From: Blasia pusilla
Lineage: Eukaryota; Marchantiophyta; Marchantiopsida; Blasiales
Length of the DNA: 64,000 nt
Assembly: GCA_050084515.1 (NCBI GenBank)
Contig: CM114273.1
Coordinates: forward strand, 33,232,001-33,296,000
Direction: 5' to 3'
Program-made: the position numbers and the translations under genes
Part shown: piece by piece, positions 54,151-64,000 of the stretch
How positions within the stretch are numbered: the stretch's first letter is position 1
Layout: the number at the start of each line of letters is the position of its first letter
Notes under the pieces: generated by a model
The model's database searches: none
The model's input: only the letters and a program-made list of their open reading frames with translations
What the model was told of the DNA's origin: nothing

Positions 54151-55900
54151 TTGCGGAGATTGTGTTCTCCTGATGAATTCAACGTGCCAATCTCACATCC
54201 TAGTTATGGGCAAGTTTCACACGATTTCAGAGAGACGGGTAGTTGCCAAGATTCGGGATTTGTTTTCCCAACAACCCAGTGCGGATGATGACGTCAGCGA
54301 AGAAGGCCTGGGAATCCAGATGCCAGAGGACATACAGTCAGAATTGTCATTGTTCAGACGCTGCAAGGCCAAAGAGAGAAGTGCATTGATTCTAGGATTG
54401 ACAAGCGCTGTCTTACGGACACATAAACCATCCCAAGGCTATAGTGAATCCTCATTTTGCTATACATTCGAGTCCTCGGCCGCAGGGAAGTTGGCAAGGG
54501 AGGTGGAAGAGGAAACGCACAGTCAGGTGGCTAGCCGGACGCAGAGAGTCGAGGAGACGGCGATGGTTAGAAAAGGATCTGATGCCAGTCAAGCTGCATT
54601 TACGGTTCGCTGCAGCTCCAGGAACTGCGCGCAACAACAACATTCCCTCTCATTCGACAGTCCCACCCTCTCCCCTCTCCCTGTCCCCGCAGCCTCCCAA
54701 ATCCGTGCCGCTATTTCCTCTTCTTTGCCTGCAGCAAATCTCTGCGGAGGACAACTCTACGCCCTGCGATGAGGGCGAAACGGCCCCGGTGCTGTGTGCG
54801 CGAACCTGAAGACCCCAGAGCAGCGCGGACCTGCGCGGTTCCCCGCTGCAGTAGTCAGTGGTCCGTTAGGGGGTTGGTTGATCCTTCAACGACTTTGCTG
54901 TGCCAAAGCTCCGCCACCACTGGACCCTCCTCCTCCTCCTGCTCGTGATCCCCTCATCCAAGAGGTTGCAACCTCTGCAGTAATCTCACACAGCTCTCAA
55001 TCGATTGGCATCATTGCTAACTGCTGCCCTCCTCCTCCTCCTCGTCCTGAACCGCTGGGCTTCCAACGACCCACGGGACGCACAACAAACTCACCATCGC
55101 CGAGGTTCCGCTCAACCCTAATCGTGTATGTAAACCTGCGCCTCCTTCGCCCTCATTAATACCCCGTTGAATAAAACCTGATTCGATCCATCCAATTCAT
55201 TGAATTGGACCGATCCCCCCTCCGATCCTGAACTATTCGCCGATTGCCTACCGGTAAGCGACCGGCAACAACATCCAGAGCAACTCCGCGTATCACAACT
55301 CGCCCACTCACGATCCTCGTCTGGCCGTTTTGCTCGGTCTTTCTCAGGGTTCGCAGGGTTCTCGGGATTTACCGTACACAATCGTGTCCGTCTTTGGCAG
55401 GCCATCTGCTCGGCATCTATCTGCAGTCGCCAGACAGCCACATAAACTGAACATCGCAGAGCGTCGCAGAACAGCAGCAGATCGATAAATGACGGGTGCA
55501 AAGTACCGATCAAAAGCAGCTGCGAGCGTGTGCAATTTGGCAAAGGCTGGCCGTGGAAAGCGGACGGCAATTTCCTTTTCACGTCCTCCTTCGCTTTGTT
55601 TCCAACTTTCCTCCAGAAGGCGGCGAAGGGCGGCGAAAGCTGTGAAGCGCGGAATGCGATCCCGCCTTTTCCGGAAGGCTCTTTTCTGAAAGGCGTTGTT
55701 TCTGGGCCGCGGATCATGCACGTAGGACACTTCTTTTCGTGTCCGCCTCGTCTTTTTCTTTTCCCCCCGTTTGGTTCTTCGCTCCCCACCCCCGTCTACG
55801 TCCGCTTTACGAACCCGGATTCAATTATTCAAGCGGATCCCGATCTTGCAGCAGACTGAGCTCCATCAGTGGGTCCTCTTGATTTTCAAGTTCGATTCCA
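54151..55900. promoter_or_regulatory. GC-rich block, likely 5' end/promoter of CCR4-4
   Basis: GC content rises sharply, with CTCCTCCTCCTCCTG runs (54925-54945, 55028-55045) and many CpG. On the minus strand, ATG 54643 opens 63 codons (MLLLRAVPGAAANRK.., rich in Ser/Arg/Leu, few acids), which resembles a mitochondrial or plastid leader and could be the first CCR4-4 exon. A 223-codon minus-strand stretch (55789-55118) and a 199-codon plus-strand stretch (54173-54772) have no known domain and may be chance in GC-rich DNA. A divergent promoter cannot be excluded. Confidence 0.4.
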
Positions 55901-58890
55901 CAACATGAGGTGTGTGAGGAATATTCGGAGGACGAGCGGGCAGCCTGTGCCATGCATGGGAGGGAAGAGATCTATAAAGTTGCACACAAAATCTTTTTTT
56001 TTTGTTCGTAGAGGGGGAAATCTTTTCTTTTCCCACTCGTCGCTTGTCAAACAAAGAGGTGTTAGCAAATCAAGAAGGCACTGTCGAATAGTAGTATAAA
56101 TTTCTTACTTTGATATTTGGACGAGGGTCAAAAGAGACCGTTTTGCATGTATCATATGGTAGGAGAACCTATCATTAGGTGAACTAGCCCCTGAAGCCTT
56201 CAAAGAATCCTTCCTTCTCATCTAGAACCCAAAAGGATGGAGAGATGTTTAGTCCTGAAACCACGGTTGCTCATGATATTAATAATATAGATTGATGGAG
56301 TTAGATGCCAACGGACTTTTTTTTTGTAGGTTTAAAAAATAATGTCAAATTAATTTTCATAAAAAGAAAGAAAAAATATAAAAAAGTGAAAATATATATA
56401 TAAAAAAAAGGGTGAGGTTGATGTGAAAATATCATTGATTTCGTGAATTTTTTTTTATTTCATGGGTTTTATTTTAAATCGGATTTTTCCTACCCTCATC
56501 TTGGTCAAAGTTTTAAATTTTCAAATTTTCAGGCAAATAAAAACTTAGGAAGGATTAATTAGAGAGTCTTTTCTTTAAGATATTATCCCACTAGATTTAT
56601 TTAAGAAAGATGAATTTTTTCATGAAAATAATAAATAAAGAAATTTAACCTCTATTCCTAAAAGTTTTGAAATCAAAAATCAAAAAATCCTCCCTCCCCT
56701 CCTCTTACTCCATCTCTTTCTTTAACTTAACTATTCCCCTCACTACCCTTAATTCTTTTTTTCCTTATATAGACAAATATCATGTGTAGACATATCATGA
56801 AAGGACACTTGTCCGAGGGGATTCCTCATGTAAGTACTTCCTTTGTTAATAATATAGTTCATTGGAGAACTTATCAAATAAAAGGACGATTCAAATAGTG
56901 GAAAATATTTGAGGCCACAATATATATTGGGGGTTCAAAAATGGGGTTGACTTCCTTGCAATCTAATGTGGGAGTACTCAAAACTATGGAAACAATATGA
57001 ACCAAAGTAATGAAGGAAGAGGAGGAGGAGGAGAGAGAGAACACGGAAGATCGTTAGGTCTTTTGCTTTTAACTATACATCTTCTCCAAATTGAACTTTG
57101 TGACATTCTTTTTCCAATTTTGTTGGGTTTGCGAAAGTTCTTGCAATCTTGAGACCTCAAGATTCCACTACCTTTTGCAATTTCTCGTGAATTTGCACAT
57201 ACATCCCTAATCGTAATTTCATACCTTTCCCTCTTTTTGCATTATGACTCTTGGTTACAAATTACAATAAGATCAAAAGGTTCCTCTTGCTTTTCTCAAT
57301 CTTTTGTTACGTTTTGGGCCTAACTTTATGATCTCATTCCTTAATGTCAATCATTGGTGGGTTGCTTTATTTTTCTCCTCACATCCTCTTTTTTGGTGTT
57401 TCCAATTTCTTTTGTTATTTCCTCCTAAAGTATCGTCTTGATCTTGTGAAGATCGTCTTGGCAAGTTGGTTCTTTTCATACCAAGTGGATTTTCTAGTTG
57501 TTCTTCCTTTCATGTGGGTACCTAGTTTTTTGTAAGGGTTTTCTTTAGGTCAATTCATCTCACACATCTTTCTTACTCTTTCAACACTTTACCTCACTAC
57601 TTTGTCCTTGCCTATATTTGCAATCTTCTTAAGGTCATTGTATATTCATATTCTCGAGTCATTCATTTTGTTACCATGTAAATCGCTTCTCTTCTTTTCT
57701 CAAGTTAGATTTCTTTTCATCTTCTTAAAGTGATTTTCAATCATAAATTTTCTTTTTTCTAACATTAATTATCTGCATCTAATTTTTTTATGGATGAAGT
57801 TCGCTCCTTATACTATGGCTACTATCCTAATACTTTCACTTTATAACAATTCATTATGTATCCATTTGTCTTGAATGACATGAGATTGTCTACTTATAGT
57901 TCTATGGACATTGAGTTGGAGGATCCATATCCTCCCTTATTTGGTTTTACATGCTCGCCTTAAGCGATAACCTCTCCCCACGATTCCCCTCCTTGTCATG
58001 GATCTTGCCATTTTCCTCCTAATACTTCATCTATTATAATCTCTATACTTCTCCCCTATCCTCCTCTTATCCTCGTTGTGTCTCTTTCCCTTCATCATAA
58101 TCTTCTCGATCCATTATTTTCAAATACTACAACTTTTCCATCCTCACAGATCTCATTTTCACTCTTGCTTCCAACTCCCTCCCTCCCTCCTCCTCCCAAT
58201 CCACTTACCCTCACATTGTCATCCATCATCATCCGTGCTTTCGATCCATGCATGGAACTTCAATCCCTAACCTAATACCACGTCCAACTATGATCCTTAC
58301 AATAGTTTCTTGGACATGGTTAAGCCAAATTGCTCTTTCCATCATGACCTCCCTCGTCCTAGACTCTACATAGCTATTCCTAGTGCTCTCAATCCCATCA
58401 TCCAAAAGGAATTATATTTCTAATTAGAAAAATAATGCTTGTTAGAATCCCATGGATATCAATGCTTTTCATCTCCTATTGTTCTTCCTCCAATAGGTTT
58501 TAGTTCTCCCTTCAAAGGGGAGGAGCAATGGGTCTTCGCAAAACCTCCTCGCACATTCAACGCTTTATGTTTTGGGATTGTGGGATTCTTGAAAATGAGC
58601 ATTTACTTTGAGTAGAAGTCTTAGCATCAACATATCCACTCAACGTGTCAATCATGGGAGGTCGTCAACACATAAATTCCTTTGATGTAGCCTACTTTTG
58701 GGGCAAGTTGGTGAGTTTTTCAAGTGCGGCTTGAGCATTAGGATCCCTCTTTACGACAATTCCAAGTGCGGACATATTGGCACCCCCAATAAGAAGCTCT
58801 TCATCCTGATTCAAGTGGTGATCCACCATCTTTTATCGAAGACTATACAATTGATCTTCACTTAGAACTTGACTTGGAGGTTTTTGGAAG
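55901..58890. other. Intergenic, no gene recognised
   Basis: After a short GC transition it becomes AT-rich (A/T runs 56330-56460). From 57050 to 58350 the plus strand is strongly pyrimidine-rich (CTCCTTCTTC-like). Short open stretches carry no domain. Confidence 0.35.
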
Positions 58891-59640
58891 GGTTTTTCTT
58901 CATATTCCTTACTCATCACCAAGCAATCTATTAGGCATGGGTTTTTTAGCTTCTTTGCAATTGCTTCATCTTTGCAAATTCAACATTTATCTTTATCTCT
59001 CTAAACAAGATGTGTGCACAGATTGCAACAATCCCCTACCATACACTATCTCTAGGCTTTTAGGGGCTTGTCCATCATTGGCTATGAATAAGCATGATTT
59101 TTTGTTGTTTCCCTTTAGCTATTAGAAAGGTTTTATATCACATGGTAAGTCGATCTCTCTACATGCAGTTTTTCTGCCACTTTAGTGCCGACTTATTTCC
59201 TCATTCATTTGGAGGGATCCCTCTTAGTAGTTATGAGGCAGTGGTTCATGGGATTCACTCCACTCTTGATGTTCATTCAGATTGGGTTGTGACTCAGGTT
59301 GATGTGGGTAACACATTCAATTCAATTTCTCCTATGGACATATTCAAGGAATCATGTTTTGCTAGAGGTTAGTTAGCAAGTCTCATTCCATTTGTTTGCA
59401 CATTCTACACTTATGATGCACCCATTATTTATTCTCACCATGCCATTTCCAAAGAATACATCAATATCCAATCAACGAGTAGCATACGTTAAGGTGGTCT
59501 CGTGGGTGATCCACCTTTTGCCATTGCATATTTGTGCCTTCTAAGCATCAACCCAAGAATTTCTATCTTGCCTATTCCCTTGTATTGTTGATGACACCGA
59601 CATTAGATATCCTCTTTGTGAATTGGTTATCGGTTTTTCC
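58891..59640 (+). pseudogene. Decayed reverse transcriptase of a LINE-like element
   Basis: Plus strand. The RT core is recognisable across small breaks: FPHSFGGIPLSSYEAVVHGIHSTLD, then SDWVVTQVDVGNTFNSISPMDIF (first catalytic Asp in QVDV) at 59190-59350. LIPFVCTFY..P.IYSHHA follows at 59375-59445, GGLVGDPPFAIAYLCLL (the QGDPLGP-like turn) at 59490-59545, and IVDDTDI (catalytic Asp pair) near 59585. This is non-LTR-type RT motif order. Stops interrupt it throughout. Confidence 0.7.
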
Positions 59641-61675
59641 TATTTTTTGGAGCAACTTTTTGTCTTGAAATTGTCACATTCCAAAATAGAACTATAAACA
59701 ACCCTACTCTTTTCGGACTCATTTTGAAGGGAAACTAAGTTGTATTTGTCTTCTTCAAGACAGGTTTTATAGTTTCCATCACTTTCTACATTTCCTTCCA
59801 TCTTCTTAAGAAATAATATATCCAACTCACACTCCAACAACAACATACTTCCTTGAAAACATTAATCAATCAGACTTCTCTTGTCTGTTCTGTGGTTATT
59901 TCTTTGGTCTTGTAGTGAATTTCAATGTGTGAGGGAGAATATCTATACTTCAGACATCTTCTTCTCCTCTTGTAATCATGTACAAGTTTCCTTACACTAG
60001 TTGTTCTCCTTCACAATTTTCTAGTTATTTTGAGTAGTTCATTAACTTGTCATCACACTTCTTCTCAAGGAATTCTTGGTAACACCAATTCAACTTGGGC
60101 AACAAAAAAGTTCTTGGTAAAACACTTTTACATACCAAAATTGAATGTTCCAAGTTTTCACAACTATCATACTTTATTCATAAACCCATCAAGATACGTA
60201 TCATATCTTCAAAGCTCATGGATCTTCTACTTTTACATTCAAAGAAGATCCCTAGAAACTTGATTCGACTTCCTTATCTACGTTACTACAACGGTAATTC
60301 AACGAAGAGGCTCAACTCTTCAAAATCCATGATTTCTCTCCCTCGTTGAGATTTCTTGTAGCTTCCTAGCCAACCATGACATAGTGGGATTGGCTAATTG
60401 ATCCTTCAATCGTTGATTTTTCAACTATAAGCGCATCTATGTCATGTGCTTTTAGCTTCTTTTCTAAAGGGATGTTTTGATCCAATATTGCAGCTAATTA
60501 ATTCCTTCCTTGCTTTGCTCTTATAACTTCAATTCTCAAAAATTCCACCATATCTACCATCATTTGATAACTTTCAACTATAGTGCTATGATCCTCCACA
60601 ACTCTAGCACTTAAATCTACCATAGCACTACCCCACTTATCTTGCAGCTCCATAAGTGTCATCTTCATCTGGCTTCCAAAGATCTAGTTCCCCTTGAACA
60701 TCTCTCCAAGTGATACAAGAGTTGCCACAAGTACATCTTCCGCTTCATCCAATCAAACCACCTTGACTTCTTCTTCTTCCTACAGTAATCAATCTAATCT
60801 ACTTTTTCTCTTCTGGCTATGACTAGCTCTTTACTACATGCGCAATGCTTACCTCTTCTTGTAGTACCTCTTCTAGTCTTGCTTCTTTCGTATCCACAGA
60901 TAATATTTCAACATATTGATTCAAATACCCTTAGAACTCAGCTTTCAATCCCTATTCCTTGATCATCCATAAGTGAACAAAATGGGATCCTATGTAAGTA
61001 ACCTCCGTGTTCTTCTCTAGTAGATCTGTAACTCGCTGTTGCACTACTCCACAAATGTATTATCCCCAATTTACCAAAATTTCCTCCCATGCTTTTCCAT
61101 AGAACAATGAATGGGTCCTATGCACCCTCGTTGGTCAATTAGACAAAAAAAGATGGATTGAAGCACTTTAAAGAATATCTTGAATTTGGAGTTACAAATA
61201 TCTTCAATTTCATATATGTTGATAGTTTTGGACTTCACTGGGTTGTTGAAGAGAAAACTCTGTTTCTTAATCTTTCATTAGGCCTTGCAAACAATGTCTT
61301 TGCGACTGACCTCATATGATTTAGCCCATAGCTCCGCATCCCACCTAGTTGGTTGATATTCTGAATCGTCCCATCCTGCCTCGATTCAAGCCTTGAAGTC
61401 TCTTAGTAATTTGACGCAGAAGATGTGCCATTCACTCTCAAAGACAGTGCGCAATCCCAATTCTTCTACTTTATGAGCGATCAAACTCCAATCTATCAAG
61501 ACAATAAGTTTTTTGGATACCAATTTGTGCACCATCTTGCTTCTCACTCTATCCAATTTTTTTCAATCATAGAAGCTCTAAGCAAGTACCTCTTGTCCAA
61601 TCTTTCCTTTCCTTCCTGATAAGCTCTTTTTGAGTTATCACAAAAATCTTTTACCAGAATGTTGAGTATGGTCTC
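59641..61675. other. Unassigned interval within the RT-element remnant
   Basis: The two recognisable halves of the RT element are separated here by about 2 kb with no clear RT motifs. It may be an insertion or badly decayed element sequence. No LTR ends or duplications were found. The sequence around 60350-60950 is pyrimidine-rich on the plus strand. Confidence 0.35.
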
Positions 61676-62957
61676 CTTCATGCCTTCCCTTAGTATTCAC
61701 CCCACATACTCCTGATTTGATCATCTACATTGGAGGGGGTTCAATGCTTAGTGTTCTAATTGGATTTATCAACTATGTATCCAAATTTTTGGATGAGGCA
61801 TTTTAGAAAGATATAAAATGGCTTCATTTATTACCACACCAACAGGATTCCCAAGTGGCTTATGGGATTCTCTCCCATGCTTTTCTAAGACATCCGTCCA
61901 ACCTTTTTTTACGTGTCCTCACACTTCAAAGTTTTTGTAACGATTGGCCTCTTTTGACTCTTTTGCCATGGCAATTTTTGGTCAACTTTTGGTTTGGAAA
62001 GTTTGAGGGAGATGATAGTGTCTTGGGTTCATGAAAAGTTATCTTGTATGCCTATTTCTTTTCAAGGTTTGGATTTTCCTCCACAATTGCATTTGCATCA
62101 ACAATGTTTTTGCAAAGATGGGTTTTGGTTGCCCCTAAGGTTGCCCCAATTATGACTTTAAGGTTTATTCAAGGAGATGCACCTCTCTTGATGAATCATG
62201 CGGCCCATGTAGAGGATAAGAATCAATTATTCAAAAAAAGATTAAGATCTACAAAGATTTTTCTTCCTCTTGCTACATAAGAGATTCTAAACCCTTTTAA
62301 TCAATTGATTACAAATTGGCTTGATTGACTTCAAGAGCTTATCTCCAAGAATTTGCACCAAATCAACTTTTCCAAAATTTTCTAAGACATTCTCAAACAC
62401 CCTTCGAGCTCTTTTACATTCATATGCAAGTACATGAACATGGGCATGGCTTATAGCAAGTCCTCTTCTTCTTCCATTTCGCCTTCTACACATTATATTC
62501 TTAATAGCTCTATGGTTACACCTTGGACTTCCTTCTCATTCTCTTCTAGGTGTGGCTAAGTTTTTGTAAGGGGAGCTCATTAATGCAAAGGGTATCCATA
62601 TTCTCTAATGTGTACATGGTGAAGAATGAACAAAGATCCATATATGATGTGATCAGAGAAGTTGCAGCATTAAGGCTCATATTGCAAGGGCAAGAGCAAC
62701 TATATGTCCTACCTTCTACTACGCAAAGAAGCTCCCATCAAAGAGTTGATCTTGTTATGTCCCAAAGTATCTTTTATCTATTGGATGATGTGGTGGTTGT
62801 TGATCCACCATGTTTTTACTTGGTGTGTCAAGTTCCACCTACTAAAGGTTATGTGAGTAACGTGATCGATATAACAAAAAGAGTCAAGGAGTTAAGTGAT
62901 GTGGTAAGACTTGCAACCAATAGATTTATTCCTTTTGCAATAGAAGTGTGTTTTTAG
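61676..62957 (+). pseudogene. 3' part of the RT-bearing retroelement (copy 2)
   Basis: 61680-62280 matches 45610-46225 (minus). The RFIQGDAPLLMNHAAHVED segment and, after breaks, a 135-codon stretch (62550-62957) follow. That stretch carries LPSTTQRSSHQRVDLVM and KELSDVVRLATNRFIPFAIEV, resembling the conserved C-terminal end of this RT group, where a D..(K/R)..Y..F.P.A.E pattern closes the protein. Decayed. Confidence 0.55.
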
Positions 62958-63820
62958 GCACCTTCATATGGCTTTTGAATCGTTTTGATACTCACCTGAA
63001 AATTTGCGCTCACTATTTCCTCTAGAATAATCAACCCACTCTTCCTTAGTGCTTCTAGAACTCTTCATTATCACCACTTATTTTCATAAATGCATCTTGA
63101 TGGCATTTTGATGTGCACAAGAAATGACGTTGATACGGCAAGCCAAAGTGGTTGGTGGCCTTTCACCGACCTCCTTGCCCATTCATGTATGACCAAGCAC
63201 TAATAATACTTGTATCATATTTGTTTCAAGCTATAACATGCATCGATCGTGGAGTTGGTTTTATGTTGCCTTGTTGTTATTTCTTTTTTTGTTTCTTGCC
63301 TCCTTCCCTCCTTGGGATGTTGTTGCCTCTCTTTGCAATCTTTTGATTTTTTTAAATAATTAAGTGGATTCTATGATTATTAATGAAGATTGGCTAATTA
63401 GAATGATGAACTCTAGTAGTAGCATCTCCCATCACGATCCTCTAATAATTGCATAGCATTTGGCTTGAGCATCCTCCAAAGCTTCTTTGCTTTGGCATAT
63501 TATAACGTAATTACAATGAAAATAAGCTTACAAGTAAGATGTCACATCTTAGTTAAGTGATAGGTAGAGTCCTACCATATCGACCGCATAGAGGGCTAGC
63601 GGGTGGTTTGGGTGTAACTTTTTCCTAAGGTATTGGATAAGGTTGACGAAGAATCTATTGCGTCAAAAGTGTTGTTTCTAATGATCTCCCATCTTTCTTA
63701 TTTTTAGCCGGCTCACCCATTGATCAAGTCAACAGTTACTCAAAAACTTATGCTCACAAGTCACCATTGGAGAGGATATTTTTGGGATAAGAGCCTTTTG
63801 GCTATTCCCAAGGTTGTAAG
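62958..63820. other. No gene recognised
   Basis: AT-rich, only short open stretches. Nothing assignable. Confidence 0.35.
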
Positions 63821-63828
63821 AGATGGAG

Positions 63829-63883
63829 GGATGGCTTTCTCAAGCCATCCCTCGATGAGAAGGATAGCTTGAGAAAGCCATCC
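63829..63883. repeat. Perfect 16-bp inverted repeat
   Basis: GGATGGCTTTCTCAAG (63829-63844) and its exact inverted complement CTTGAGAAAGCCATCC (63868-63883) are separated by 23 bp. Adjacent direct repeats of CCATCC extend the symmetry. It could form a hairpin; function unknown. Confidence 0.85.
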
Positions 63884-63910
63884 TTCTTATTTGGAGCCTT
63901 CCGAGGACCT

Positions 63911-63913
<3 letters not shown>

Positions 63914-64000
<87 letters not shown>
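63914..64000. repeat. (TG)n microsatellite running off the window
   Basis: Uninterrupted TG dinucleotide repeat for at least 86 bp to the end of the window. Confidence 0.99.

Noticed and set aside
54173-54772. 199-codon plus-strand ORF as a divergent gene
   Set aside because: Its C-terminal half is low-complexity Ser/Pro and overlaps the leader-like ORF on the other strand; no family recognised.
55118-55789. 223-codon minus-strand ORF as a gene
   Set aside because: GC-rich block with few stops in all frames, overlapping ORFs on the other strand, odd composition and no domain; kept only as part of the putative promoter block.
63914-64000. Telomere-like terminal repeat
   Set aside because: Pure TG dinucleotide, not the plant TTTAGGG type; an ordinary microsatellite.

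Overview
The window is nuclear DNA of a streptophyte plant. It holds one recognisable host gene: a plant-type CCR4 homolog 4 exonuclease/deadenylase on the minus strand, with at least eight exons and GT..AG introns, at about 49.5-52.7 kb. Most of the rest is nested, decayed retroelements (Ty1-copia, Ty3-gypsy chromovirus, a second Ty3-gypsy lineage and an RT element of LINE-like type). The element-rich, AT-rich setting and the retroelement types fit a large-genome plant, possibly seedless, but the species cannot be named from the sequence.

Layout. 1-775: a 132-bp tandem repeat. 834-841: TATA box. About 1130-5750: a broken intron-containing gene combining a ParB/sulfiredoxin-like domain with a domain resembling beta-class DNA amino-methyltransferases; its introns are packed with palindromes of the GCAACCCGTCGG..CCGACGGGTTGC type. 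5.8-7.0 kb: two divergent copies of a ~500-bp segment. 7.56-8.6 kb: a loose 3' tail of the methyltransferase-bearing gypsy element described below. 9.0-25.65 kb: a decayed minus-strand copy of that element. It is interrupted by a solo LTR (10.93-11.94 kb) and a full-length Ty1-copia (12172-24424, TSD ATAGG). The copia is itself split within reverse transcriptase by a full-length minus-strand chromovirus (15594-22939). 29.6-43.2 kb: the better copy of the methyltransferase-bearing gypsy element on the plus strand, interrupted by a truncated LTR element (33391-36315) and a solo-LTR-like insertion (39927-41166). 45.6-46.2 kb and 58.9-62.96 kb: fragments of one RT family. 54.1-55.9 kb: a GC-rich block, probably the promoter/5' end of the CCR4 gene. 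The window ends inside a (TG)n microsatellite.

The most interesting system is the Ty3-gypsy element at 29.6-43.2 kb. Its Pol reads protease - C5 cytosine methyltransferase - reverse transcriptase - RNase H - integrase - PHD finger. From the methyltransferase catalytic-cysteine region to the PHD finger it stays in a single frame. The second, independently decayed copy of opposite orientation (9.0-10.4 kb) also carries the methyltransferase, so the domain belongs to the family and is not a chance fusion. Many stops and damaged key residues look like C-to-T or G-to-A changes, as expected if the element was itself heavily cytosine-methylated. The broken gene at 1.1-5.75 kb is a second, unrelated candidate DNA-methyltransferase-like locus.
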